Shown piece by piece: positions 7,900-17,183 of a DNA stretch of 23,405 nucleotides. The stretch's first letter is position 1, and each line of letters begins with the position of its first letter. Below the pieces are notes generated by a model. That model was not told the origin of the DNA and did no database searches. It saw only the letters and a list, made by a program, of their open reading frames with translations. The position numbers and the translations under genes are program-made. The DNA comes from an uncultured Clostridia bacterium (GTDB taxonomy: Bacteria > Bacillota > Clostridia > Christensenellales > Borkfalkiaceae): NCBI GenBank assembly GCA_934247855.1, contig CAKQKA010000013.1, forward strand, positions 1 to 23,405, in the 5' to 3' direction.

Positions 7900-9567
7900 A
7901 TGAAAATTAAAAACTTAATTGCGTTTGTTATGTCTTTGGTGGTTGCGCTCGGCATGACCGCCTGCTCGAATAACGATAACTCTTCAAAAAAAGACGATTA
8001 TAAAGAGCCTGATTTTTCGTTCGAGCGTAACGAATATTGCGGCGCGGTGTCTTTCGGCACGCCCGCCGAAACGATGGATTATATCGACACGGGCGAAATG
8101 CCCGTCGATATCAAATTGGTTATAAGCTGTTTAAAGGCGATAGTAAACCCCGAACAGCCGCGAATTTTTACCGACGAAAAAAATTATAACTGGCTTGAAA
8201 GGCTGAATATTCCGTATAACGTGATTAACGATCCGTTCGATCTTCTTAAGAAGTACGAAGAGTATCTGCCCGGCGTTATAATATACGATACGGCTGTTCC
8301 GCACACGCTTAATCTTGCGCGTTCGTATTTCGGAATAGAGCAGGGGCTTGTGTGTTCGTATGTTACTTACCTTACTTTGAAATCGCAGGGTTTCGACCTT
8401 AAAGTCATTAAAGATTTCAGAGGCGAGTTCAAGAAAAACTCGGTTGTGGAAGTGTACGATTATCTGTACGATAACTATTGGAATAAACTTACTCATCGCA
8501 CGATCACGGGGCTCAATCTCGAAGTTACGGGCGAAGGCACCGATTACGGCTTGGCGCTCGGCTCGGCGTTCGTATGGCTCGATATGAAAAAGCAGGACGA
8601 ACGCGATATGCTGGATAAATTCTTGTCGGATATGGAGCCGGGCAAGAGTTGTTATTTAGGTTGGTGGCAGGACGGCGACGAAACCGCGGGGCAAAACCTT
8701 ATTTCTTCGCACGGGCTTGTGTGCTTGCAGTCAAACGAGAATATGATATTCTTTTCGGGATTAAAGGTGGCGGATTTTACGAAGAAAGCCGTTGCTCCCG
8801 TAGAAAAGGTTGAAAACAAATTATATATCGCGCTTTGCGTAAGCGAGGGCGATAACGGCAGATATATTCAGCAGGAAATGGTCGGGTTGTGGGAAAATTA
8901 CGCGCACCATGGCGAGTTTCCCGTATCATGGTCGCTTAACCCGATGAGTATAATAACTCAACCCGCGGTAATAGAATGGTTTCTTGAAAACAAACCCGAA
9001 AACGCCGCGTTTTATACGGGGCCGAGCGGTTTGGGTTACACTTATACAGATTTTTGGAATACCGAACTGCTTGCGAGATACTACCGCGCAACCGACGAAT
9101 TTTGCAAAAAAATGGGCGTTAAGGTGATTAACCTCTGGCGCAACGCCGATCAGCCCTGGATAGACGAAATAAGCAAGGATCATATAAAACTGTTATCGGA
9201 CAATTTGTCGTATGTGTCGGCGGTGTTCGATCAGGCGTACTGCGATCCGACTGCGGCGAACGGACTTTTGGTTACTACGATGTCGGTTCCGTACAGCAAT
9301 ATTCCCGCGCCGATTGACGAATACGAACTTTCTATAATAGGCAGCTATGAAGCACTTGCCGAAAGCAACTATACGTTCCCGCAGTTTTTAAGTATTCAGG
9401 CAACGCCTTGGCAAACCGCGCTCAACAGCGGAGAAGACATGTACGATACGTTGTACCGTTTGTATACGAAATACAGCGAACTTTACGGCGATAAGATCGA
9501 GTTTGTCAACATTGAAGAAATGGCAATGCTGCAAAGACTGTACGTCGGAATGAACGCCGAAAGATAA
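7900..9567 (+). CDS. GxGYxYP-family putative glycoside hydrolase, lipoprotein
   Basis: This 555-residue protein has a lipoprotein signal with a lipobox ending MTAC (Cys22), so it is probably anchored outside the membrane. It fits the GxGYxYP family, predicted glycoside hydrolases without a well-defined activity that have an N-terminal domain and a C-terminal barrel-like domain. Matching features are SEGDN at 315-319, VSWSLNP around 346-352, and the family motif as GPSGLGYTYT (374-383). The usual final proline of the GxGYxYP motif is Thr383 here. Length is close to the family norm. AAGGTGAG precedes the ATG. Its place between the binding protein and the giant modular protein suggests it acts on, or binds, the target glycan at the cell surface. 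The enzymatic role is unproven. Confidence 0.8.
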   Translation: MKIKNLIAFVMSLVVALGMTACSNNDNSSKKDDYKEPDFSFERNEYCGAVSFGTPAETMDYIDTGEMPVDIKLVISCLKAIVNPEQPRIFTDEKNYNWLERLNIPYNVINDPFDLLKKYEEYLPGVIIYDTAVPHTLNLARSYFGIEQGLVCSYVTYLTLKSQGFDLKVIKDFRGEFKKNSVVEVYDYLYDNYWNKLTHRTITGLNLEVTGEGTDYGLALGSAFVWLDMKKQDERDMLDKFLSDMEPGKSCYLGWWQDGDETAGQNLISSHGLVCLQSNENMIFFSGLKVADFTKKAVAPVEKVENKLYIALCVSEGDNGRYIQQEMVGLWENYAHHGEFPVSWSLNPMSIITQPAVIEWFLENKPENAAFYTGPSGLGYTYTDFWNTELLARYYRATDEFCKKMGVKVINLWRNADQPWIDEISKDHIKLLSDNLSYVSAVFDQAYCDPTAANGLLVTTMSVPYSNIPAPIDEYELSIIGSYEALAESNYTFPQFLSIQATPWQTALNSGEDMYDTLYRLYTKYSELYGDKIEFVNIEEMAMLQRLYVGMNAER

Positions 9568-9585
9568 CGCTTCGGGAGGGAAATT

Positions 9586-12500
9586 ATGAAGAAAATAAAA
9601 ATAGTTCTTGCGGCTTTGCTTGTTGCCGCAACTTTGTGCTCGTTCGGCGCGTTTGTTTTCGCGTCCGACGATGCGGGAACTTCGCTTTCGTTCGGAGATA
9701 CCGCCGTACTGACCGTTGACGTAACGGACGATACTCTTTTATATGAAAATTCGAGCTCAAATAAGAGCGAAACAAACCGCTGGGCGGATTGCTCGGCATA
9801 CTTTACTTATAAAATAGCAGTGCCCGAAACGCGCTCTATGTTTATGCAGACCGTTTGCGACGGCGGCGACGCAAGGCTTGTGTGCGTTTCGACCGATAAC
9901 GTAAACTGGACTGAGGTTCTTTCGCCTTCGGTATCGCTTGCCTATAAATGGGAGGACGGCGCTGCTTTTATAAAACTCGACGAGTTTTTAAGCGGCGAGT
10001 ACGTTTACGTCAGATTCTCCGACGCAACGCCCGAAACCGGTTTCGGAAGTTCTGTTTCGCTTTTGCGCTTTTACATGACGAAAAGAACGCTGACTTTTGA
10101 CGACAACGGAGAAATAAGCGTGGATTTATCGGACGAAACTTTGCTTTTCAACGCGGGTAATTCTTACTTAAGCGGGAGCAACACCCGCGTTGCCGATAAT
10201 ACCGAGTTCGTTTATAAAATCGCGGTACCCGAAACAAAAAGTATCGTTGCGAGTTTCAAAGACCATGGTCGCGACAGAATTTTGCGCGTCGGAAGCGATC
10301 TTTCGGCTTTGACGACTATTGAAACGGTTGCGCAAAGCGCGGACGCGAAAGTCGATCTCACGCCTTATTGCAACGGACAATATGTTTACGTTGCGTTCGG
10401 CGATTCCAATTATTTGTCCGACGGCACAGCCGACGGTTGTGGCAGTAACGTGGAATACCTCAGATTTTGTCGCATGAAGAACGTAATAGATTTCGGCGAC
10501 GCTGATTCGGTTACGGTGGACGTAACCGTAAACGATAATATGTGGGAAGATAACGGCTCGGCGGTCGGCGGTTCAAATAACCGCTTTGCCGATAACGATC
10601 GGTATTTCGTATACAAATTCCGCATGCCCGATCCCGATAAATACGAATACGTTTTAACGGCTAATTGCGACGGCGGAAGCGGAAGATGTGTGCTTGTATC
10701 GGGCGACGGCGAAAATTACGTCGAGCGGCTTTCGCAAAAGAACGGCGTGTTCGATGCGGATTCCTGGGGCGACGGCACTGTCGGAAATTACAAAGTTTCA
10801 AAACACGTGTCGGACGGGTATTTATACGTTAAATTTGCCGATCAGACGCCCGAGGACGGCAGCGGAACAAGCATTACCGTTCTTGGCGCAAGCAGAACCA
10901 AAAAGATATTGAACACCGTTCTTTCGTTCGGCGAAAACGACAAAATAACCGTTGACGTAACCGACGACTGGCAGTTGTTTGAAAATAACGGTTCGGTAGT
11001 CAATTTTGAGGGCGGTTACCGTTTTGCCGATATGACGGCAACGTTTACCTATAAAGTAGCCGTACCCGATACGAAATCGATGTATATGCAAACCGAAACG
11101 GGCAACGGCAGAAAGATAGAAATATCGACCGACAATACCGCATGGAGTACTATATTCGACGAAACGTTGAACCCGCAAAAACTCCCCGAAACATGGGATA
11201 ACGGCGGCAGTTTTGTGCTTGACGAATATCTTACGAGCGAGTTTTTATATGTAAGATTTTGCGATAACACGCCTGCGGACGGTTTCGGCGGCTGGGTTAA
11301 AAAACTTGAATTTATAAAGACTGCTGCGGGGTATACGTTTGAACTCAAAGAAGGCGCTGTCGCCGTTAACGTAACCGATAACGCAAAACTTTTCAGAAAC
11401 GGCTTTTCGCTCACGGGTGAAAACAACCGTTTTGCCGACGAGCGCAGATATTTTGTCTATCGCGTAAAAATGCCTGAAAGCGCCGAAAAGTACGCAATCG
11501 GTATGAAAGCGAACTGCGACGGCAACGACCGCTTTATTCAGCTTTCTTCCGACGACAAAAACTACAAAACGGTTTTGTCGCAAAATAACGCAATTTTCCC
11601 CGATTGGGATTACGGTTTTTCGTTTGACGAATACGTCGGTTCGGAATATGTGTATATAAGATTTGCCGACGAAAAGACCGAGGACGGGTTCGGCACAAGC
11701 CTTACCTCGCTTGAATTTTTCGTAACGAAGAAATTCCTTCCTTATACGATAGATCCCGCGGGCGGAACGTTCGTCGTAAATCTTACCGATAACGAGCAAC
11801 TGTACGAAAACGGCGGCTCGATAGTCGGCGGTGTAAACAATCGTTTTGCCGACGGAGAAAACTATTTTGTTTATCGCGTTAAAGTTCAGGCGGGGCGCAG
11901 CGTATACATGACGCTGTCATGCGAGGGCGTAAACGCGTCCGTGCTCGTTTCGTCCGACGGTGAAAATTATACCGAGCTCGAAATGCCTGTTTCGTGCACG
12001 CTGCGCGATTATTGTACAGGTGAATATGTTTATGTGAAATTTACGGGCAAAACGGGTACTGCGGGTTTCGGCGCGGACGTCCGCTCGCTTGAATTTTCAG
12101 ATGAAGAGCGAGTTGAACCTCACGTTTTCGAGTTCGGCAATAAACCGGTTATCGAAGTCGATTTAACCGACGCAAATCTAATTTTTAAAGACGCAGGCTC
12201 GGTTTTGGCTGCCGGCGGGAACAGATTTGTGGACTGCACGGGGTATTTTATTTACGCCGTTAAAGTTCCGAATAAGAAATTTATAAGAATGGAAGTTCAC
12301 TGCGAGGGTGTTGACAGGCTGATAAAAGTATCGAACGACGGCGAAAACTGGACCGAACTGCTCGGCTATACGGCAACGCCCGATTACTGGAACGGTGCTA
12401 CGGCGATTTACAATCTCGATTATTTCTGCACTGCGGATAACGTTTATGTAATGTTTGCCGACCGCAAGACAGAGGACGGATTCGGTTCGGACCTCCGCGC

Positions 12501-14391
12501 GCTTGCGTTTTATTCGGTAGACGGCGAAGAAGATTTTTCGGGCTCGCTCGTTTGGGAAATCAAACCTGTTTCCGAAAAATATATCGAAAGCGGTTCTTCC
12601 GAACTGCACTATAAGAACGGTGCGTACAGGGTTATCAAAACTCAGCTGACTTACGGTTTCCCGCTGCAGGGCGACTACGAATTTATGTATGCGAGAGTGC
12701 AAAGTTTCGGTAACGGCAAAGTGCTTTATTCTTTCAACGGACAGGACTTTACCGAATTCAGGCAAACGAATATTCAGTTTGAACTTGCCGACGGCGTAAA
12801 ATATTATTATATTCCGCTTTCTTCAGGAGAAAACTTCTATATTCGTTTCGAGGGCGACGAGCAGGGAATGGAGTTATATTCGCTTACCGTATTTTGTCAG
12901 CCGTTCCTCGATACGCAAGTTCCGCACGACGGAGATTTTATATCGTCCGTAGATACGATGTATGCCGAGGACGCCGAAAGTCATCTCGTTCGCGAACTGA
13001 GCAAATTTTCGGGCGAATTGTCGTTCAATAAATCATGGTGTTTCTTCGATCAGTCTAATTACGGTACGTTTAAGTTCGCATATGCCGAAAATGCCGTTTC
13101 GGTAAGGCTGGTTGCGACGCTGCGTTACGGTTTCCGTATATCGGTTTCCGCCGACGGCAAAAAGTTCTGCGATCTTGCCATTGCCGCGCTTGCAAGCACA
13201 AGACATCAGGACGTAATAGACAACACGGGCGTTTATCAGTTCGATCTCACGCCGTATATCACGGATAGCGGTTTCGTATACGTAAGACTAGGCGATTGTA
13301 CCGCCGACTACGGCTGGGGCGGTTCGTTTACCGAAATGAGCGTGATTTCGTTGACGAACGGCGAAAGCGAAAGCAAGGAAATATTTACCGACGGAAAACT
13401 GAACGCTCATATCGACGTTTCCGATACGGGGTATCTTTACGAAAACAACTTAAGTTATCAGGACTATCTCGGAAGAGCGGTTAAAAACAACGGCTATTTT
13501 ACCTATAAATTCGCGCTCGAAAACGACGCCGATTCGTTCTATATCGCTTTTAACGGCAACGCCACGCTTAAAGTGCTGATCTCGTCGGACGGTACGGAGT
13601 ATTCCTCCATACCTGATATGTATTTGCTCAACACCTATGTGGGCGACGGCTCGGCAACGACTTATAACTTAAGCGAATATCTCAGTCGGTCAAAGACCTT
13701 TTACGTAAGATTTACCGACGGCAACACGATTGACGACGAATCGTCCGTATTGTATTCGCTTTATGCGGGTTACAACAGAACTTCGTTATCTTCCCGCGGC
13801 GGCGACGAATACGAGGACAGAATCGACCACGCATTTTTGACAAGCACATCGTCGGAAAACGAGTATTTAGTCAATCCCGGCGAAAAGAACGTCGAAACGG
13901 GCGATCGTTACTGGGGTATAATAGACAAAGAGTTTAACTATCGCGCGAAAGGAATTTACAAATTCACTTATGCCGAAACGGCAAATGCGCTTAAACTTAC
14001 CGCGTCGGTGTCGGGTTCGTACGTTTTATCGGTTTCGAAAGACGGCATAAAATGGATAGATATTGCGGTGGCGGCTCAGCAGTATTATTCGCCGTTTATA
14101 TGGTCGGATTCTCAGCGTGAAATATACACCGACGTATCGTTCCTTATGGAAAACAACGAACAAAGAACCGTTTACGTCAGAATTTCCGATATGGTAGACG
14201 ATAACGCTTACGGCGCAAGGCTCAAAGGTATGGGGCTTACCGAGATGAGCGGTAAAAAGGTCGAAAAAACGCCCGATTCTTCAATGATCGACGACGCGTC
14301 AGGCAGGTCGTCTTTAAACGCGGAAAATTTCGCGCTGTTCGGTCTTGTGTTATTCGGCTTTGCCGTTGCAATGAAGAAAAAATACAACTAA
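9586..14391 (+). CDS. giant modular surface protein of about 11 tandem beta-sandwich-like repeats
   Basis: This 1601-residue secreted protein has a signal peptide (residues 1-26, cleavage expected after VFA) and a C-terminal hydrophobic segment followed by KKKYN (about 1580-1601). No LPXTG motif is visible, so it is probably held by the C-terminal membrane helix. Between them lie about 11 modules of 116-160 residues, starting near 33, 168, 300, 441, 581, 717, 843, 983, 1108, 1260 and 1399. Most share a beta-rich opening (VDVTD..L), NRFAD, a FVYK strand, an SxDGxNW-like turn and YVYVRFAD followed by DGFG and LxxLEF. The pattern recalls galactose-binding-like beta-sandwich domains such as F5/8-type carbohydrate modules. 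No catalytic motif was recognised. GGGAGGG sits before the ATG. A glycan-binding or scaffolding role is inferred from repeats and context. Confidence 0.8.
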   Translation: MKKIKIVLAALLVAATLCSFGAFVFASDDAGTSLSFGDTAVLTVDVTDDTLLYENSSSNKSETNRWADCSAYFTYKIAVPETRSMFMQTVCDGGDARLVCVSTDNVNWTEVLSPSVSLAYKWEDGAAFIKLDEFLSGEYVYVRFSDATPETGFGSSVSLLRFYMTKRTLTFDDNGEISVDLSDETLLFNAGNSYLSGSNTRVADNTEFVYKIAVPETKSIVASFKDHGRDRILRVGSDLSALTTIETVAQSADAKVDLTPYCNGQYVYVAFGDSNYLSDGTADGCGSNVEYLRFCRMKNVIDFGDADSVTVDVTVNDNMWEDNGSAVGGSNNRFADNDRYFVYKFRMPDPDKYEYVLTANCDGGSGRCVLVSGDGENYVERLSQKNGVFDADSWGDGTVGNYKVSKHVSDGYLYVKFADQTPEDGSGTSITVLGASRTKKILNTVLSFGENDKITVDVTDDWQLFENNGSVVNFEGGYRFADMTATFTYKVAVPDTKSMYMQTETGNGRKIEISTDNTAWSTIFDETLNPQKLPETWDNGGSFVLDEYLTSEFLYVRFCDNTPADGFGGWVKKLEFIKTAAGYTFELKEGAVAVNVTDNAKLFRNGFSLTGENNRFADERRYFVYRVKMPESAEKYAIGMKANCDGNDRFIQLSSDDKNYKTVLSQNNAIFPDWDYGFSFDEYVGSEYVYIRFADEKTEDGFGTSLTSLEFFVTKKFLPYTIDPAGGTFVVNLTDNEQLYENGGSIVGGVNNRFADGENYFVYRVKVQAGRSVYMTLSCEGVNASVLVSSDGENYTELEMPVSCTLRDYCTGEYVYVKFTGKTGTAGFGADVRSLEFSDEERVEPHVFEFGNKPVIEVDLTDANLIFKDAGSVLAAGGNRFVDCTGYFIYAVKVPNKKFIRMEVHCEGVDRLIKVSNDGENWTELLGYTATPDYWNGATAIYNLDYFCTADNVYVMFADRKTEDGFGSDLRALAFYSVDGEEDFSGSLVWEIKPVSEKYIESGSSELHYKNGAYRVIKTQLTYGFPLQGDYEFMYARVQSFGNGKVLYSFNGQDFTEFRQTNIQFELADGVKYYYIPLSSGENFYIRFEGDEQGMELYSLTVFCQPFLDTQVPHDGDFISSVDTMYAEDAESHLVRELSKFSGELSFNKSWCFFDQSNYGTFKFAYAENAVSVRLVATLRYGFRISVSADGKKFCDLAIAALASTRHQDVIDNTGVYQFDLTPYITDSGFVYVRLGDCTADYGWGGSFTEMSVISLTNGESESKEIFTDGKLNAHIDVSDTGYLYENNLSYQDYLGRAVKNNGYFTYKFALENDADSFYIAFNGNATLKVLISSDGTEYSSIPDMYLLNTYVGDGSATTYNLSEYLSRSKTFYVRFTDGNTIDDESSVLYSLYAGYNRTSLSSRGGDEYEDRIDHAFLTSTSSENEYLVNPGEKNVETGDRYWGIIDKEFNYRAKGIYKFTYAETANALKLTASVSGSYVLSVSKDGIKWIDIAVAAQQYYSPFIWSDSQREIYTDVSFLMENNEQRTVYVRISDMVDDNAYGARLKGMGLTEMSGKKVEKTPDSSMIDDASGRSSLNAENFALFGLVLFGFAVAMKKKYN
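9682..14265 (+). repeat. array of about 11 divergent protein modules
   Basis: Module starts, in residues of the 1601-residue protein, are about 33, 168, 300, 441, 581, 717, 843, 983, 1108, 1260 and 1399. Modules 1-7 and 10 keep the best match, with NRFAD or a close variant early and YVYVRF plus a following DGFG late. Modules 8, 9 and 11 are the most divergent and keep mainly the SxDGxxW-like turn and the YVRxxD strand. Similarity is at the protein level; the DNA is not obviously repetitive, which points to old duplications. Confidence 0.75.
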
Positions 14392-14401
14392 AAACTATTT
14401 G

Positions 14402-14432
14402 GCGGAGTTGTGCGTTTCAAGTGCAACTCCGC
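14402..14432 (+). other. stable intercistronic hairpin before the glycosidase block
   Basis: GCGGAGTTGTGC (14402-14413) pairs with GTGCAACTCCGC (14421-14432) over 12 pairs, two of them G-U, around a seven-base loop. No T-run follows, so it is not a standard intrinsic terminator. It lies 10 bases after the giant gene's stop and 12 bases before the GH38 start. Its 5' arm holds the only GGAG in the gap, and that GGAG is paired inside the stem. It may protect the 3' end of a processed upstream mRNA, or damp translation of the next gene. Confidence 0.6.
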
Positions 14433-14444
14433 ATATGAATAAAA

Positions 14445-17183
14445 ATGAATTTCGATTATTTAAACGGATATATAACTAACGAAAGAGCAAGCATACTTAA
14501 AGCCGAACTCGACTGGATAAACGCTTTGTCGAAAAACGAGAGCGGTGTGTATGACGAGTACCTTGAAAAGGCGAAAAAACTCCTTGACGAGCGCATAGCC
14601 TCGGATGGAGCGTTGACCGTTTCTGCGTGCGATAACGCGGAAAAAATCATAATGCCGTTATCAAAAAGGTGTAAGCAGGATGCTATTATGTGCGTTTCGC
14701 ATGCGCATATAGACATGAATTGGGTGTGGGGGTATAACGAAACCGTTGCCGTTACGCTTGCAACGTACCGCACGATGCTCGACCTGCTTGAAGAATACGA
14801 CGATTTTATTTTCACGCATTCGCAGGCTTCCACGATTAAAATAGTGGAAGATTATGCGCCCGAAATGCTTGAAGAAATCAAAAAGTATGTTCGTGCGGGG
14901 CGGTGGGAGATAATTGCGTCCACCTGGGTGGAAAACGATAAAAACCTGACCGCAACCGAAAGCATGCTCAGACACATTCTTTATACCGAGCGGTATTTAT
15001 CCGATCTTTTCGGGTTCGGAAAGGATTATTATACGATAGATTTTGAACCCGATACGTTCGGTCATCCCGCCGATTTGCCCGAAATTCTCGCAGGGAACGG
15101 CGTTAAGTATTATTATCACGGGCGCGGCGCAAAAGACGAAGTCTTGCGTAATTGGGTTGCTCCGTCGGGTAAAAGCGTTGTTCTTTTCAGAGAGCCGCTT
15201 TGGTACAGCGGCGAAATAGAATACGACAAATTCACCCTGTATGCCGATCTTATGCACAAGTACGGAATGAATAAGTTTATGCATCTTTACGGCGTGGGCG
15301 ATCATGGCGGCGGTGCGACAAGACGGGATATCGAGCACATAAAACGGCTTAACGCCGCACCATGTATGCCTCGTTTCGAGTTTTCGAAAATGCACGATTT
15401 CTTTGATTACGCCGAAAAATTCAAAGATAAATTTCAAAATTATCGCGGAGAACTCAATCCCGTTTTCAGAGGGTGTTATACCTCGCAGTCGCGCATAAAA
15501 TTCGCCGACGCCAACGACGAACGCAGGCTTTTGGACAGCGAAAGATTTATCGCGCTTGCTGCCGCAACGGTCGGTTTCGACGGACAACTCGATAAAAAAG
15601 CGTGGATAAATCATCTTTTTAATCAGTTCCACGATATTTTGCCCGGTTCCTGCGTTATCGAATCGCGGGAGCACGCTATGGGTTTATCGCAGGAAACGCA
15701 GACGCTGTGCGGCGTTATCGCCACGTGCGCATTGAGAGAAATCGCACGGAATATAAAAAACGACGACTGCGGCAAGGGCATAAGCGAGGCGTACGGCGCT
15801 GGCGTAGGGTTTTATGCCCCGAACGGAATTTACTCTGCCGAAAGAGGTAGCGGAAACAAGCGCGCGTACATGCTTGTAAATGCGTCCGATACGCCGAGAA
15901 ACGAGCCTGTCGAGCTGCAATTATGGGATTACGAAGGCGATACCGAGTGTATTTGCGTAAGAAATGCCGGTGGTGAGATAATTCCGTCGGAAACGCTTGA
16001 GAAAAAGGGTTATCAGGGCTATTGGTATACGCCCGTCGTTGCGCTATGCTCAATACCCGCGCGCGGCTACACTGTCGTTTATTTAAGCGACGACGGCGAG
16101 AGAAAAACTCGTGCGATACCCGAACTTAATCCGCGCATGCAACCGCTTGAAAAATATGTGCTCGATAACGGAATTATCCGCGCAACGTTTTCCGAAATCG
16201 ACGGCAGTCTGCAAAGTCTTATAAATTTAAAAACGGGTAAAGAAATGCTTTCCGCTCCGTCTGCGATTTTTATAAAAACCGTAGAGGACGGCAAAAACGG
16301 AATGACCGCATGGAATACGGGCACGGTTTATTGCAAGGAAAAAATGTATTCGGTAAGAATTGACGAAAAGGCTTATAATAACGACGGTCTGATTAAAAAG
16401 TTCGCCTATAGGTCGATTATCGGGGTGTCCGAGGTTTATTGCACGGTAACGTTGCCCGAAAAAAGCGATACTTTAAAATATAGTTTTTCAATAAATTATA
16501 AAGAAATCGGAGAGCCGAAAAACGGCGACGTGCCGGGCATTGCCGTCGAGTTTTTTCCCGTTGCGGACGGTTTTGAAAGGGAAACGCAGTTGTCGGTTGC
16601 GCCGCTTAAAACGGACGGCGACGAACAATGTTTTATGCGTTTTGTTTCTGCGGTCTGCGATGACGACGAATCTACGATTTTTACCTTTGTCGGCAAACAC
16701 GGAGCACGCGTAAACGGCGGTAAATTGTCCGTTTCGCTTATAAGGTCGAGTTACGATCCCGATCCGTTCCCGGAAAATTATGCGCAAAAAATCGATTTCT
16801 TTATAACGGTCGGGAATGCAGGTTCGGCTTACGCTAAGCGAAACGCCGATAAACTGCTTTCGCCCGTAGCTGTTGTTTCAGTACCCGAAAACGGCGACGG
16901 TAAACTTAAAAACGAGGGCGGTTTGTGTAAATATAACGGTAAATCTGTTGTTTCGTCCGTCAGGGGCTCGGAAAACGGCAAACTTGTTTTCGGAATATAT
17001 AATCCCTCGGGCATTGCCGATAAATCCGAGCTGGTTTTTGAAAAAACGCCGAAAAAGGCGATTGTTACCGACGTGCGCGGCGTAAAAACCGACGATATGA
17101 TCCTGATAAACGGCAAAGGCGTTGAATTTAACGTGCCGCCTTACGCATATTTGACGATAGAAACGGAGTTTGAAAATGAATAA
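14445..17183 (+). CDS. GH38 alpha-mannosidase, cytoplasmic
   Basis: This 912-residue enzyme is a retaining, metal-dependent alpha-mannosidase that removes terminal alpha-mannose. The GH38 signature HAHIDMNW supplies zinc ligands His88 and Asp90 (His86 is also conserved). EPDTFGHPADLP places the expected nucleophile at Asp203, and NQFHDILPGS supplies the C-terminal metal ligand His396. The three-helix bundle and large beta-sandwich domains expected after the catalytic domain fit the remaining 500 residues. No signal peptide, so cytoplasmic. The start is bounded by an in-frame TGA at 14436-14438, so ATG 14445 is the only standard choice, yet it has no Shine-Dalgarno site and follows a stable hairpin. 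Linkage specificity cannot be read. The next gene starts inside its 3' end. Confidence 0.95.
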   Translation: MNFDYLNGYITNERASILKAELDWINALSKNESGVYDEYLEKAKKLLDERIASDGALTVSACDNAEKIIMPLSKRCKQDAIMCVSHAHIDMNWVWGYNETVAVTLATYRTMLDLLEEYDDFIFTHSQASTIKIVEDYAPEMLEEIKKYVRAGRWEIIASTWVENDKNLTATESMLRHILYTERYLSDLFGFGKDYYTIDFEPDTFGHPADLPEILAGNGVKYYYHGRGAKDEVLRNWVAPSGKSVVLFREPLWYSGEIEYDKFTLYADLMHKYGMNKFMHLYGVGDHGGGATRRDIEHIKRLNAAPCMPRFEFSKMHDFFDYAEKFKDKFQNYRGELNPVFRGCYTSQSRIKFADANDERRLLDSERFIALAAATVGFDGQLDKKAWINHLFNQFHDILPGSCVIESREHAMGLSQETQTLCGVIATCALREIARNIKNDDCGKGISEAYGAGVGFYAPNGIYSAERGSGNKRAYMLVNASDTPRNEPVELQLWDYEGDTECICVRNAGGEIIPSETLEKKGYQGYWYTPVVALCSIPARGYTVVYLSDDGERKTRAIPELNPRMQPLEKYVLDNGIIRATFSEIDGSLQSLINLKTGKEMLSAPSAIFIKTVEDGKNGMTAWNTGTVYCKEKMYSVRIDEKAYNNDGLIKKFAYRSIIGVSEVYCTVTLPEKSDTLKYSFSINYKEIGEPKNGDVPGIAVEFFPVADGFERETQLSVAPLKTDGDEQCFMRFVSAVCDDDESTIFTFVGKHGARVNGGKLSVSLIRSSYDPDPFPENYAQKIDFFITVGNAGSAYAKRNADKLLSPVAVVSVPENGDGKLKNEGGLCKYNGKSVVSSVRGSENGKLVFGIYNPSGIADKSELVFEKTPKKAIVTDVRGVKTDDMILINGKGVEFNVPPYAYLTIETEFENE

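Noticed and set aside
12178..12765. A 195-codon leftward frame within the giant surface protein gene
   Set aside because: Long only because the repetitive, codon-biased sense strand lacks stops in that frame; the encoded sequence shows no recognisable domain.
14402..14432. Hairpin considered as the terminator of the giant gene
   Set aside because: The stem is strong but is followed by ATATGAATAAAA, without a U-tract, and no new promoter is visible before GH38.
14997..15674. A 225-codon leftward frame within the GH38 gene
   Set aside because: Antisense to the conserved GH38 catalytic domain; no signal of its own.
17170..17175. TTG start for the (alpha/alpha)6 glycosidase
   Set aside because: It would leave only one base after GGAG; the ATG at 17176 has proper spacing.
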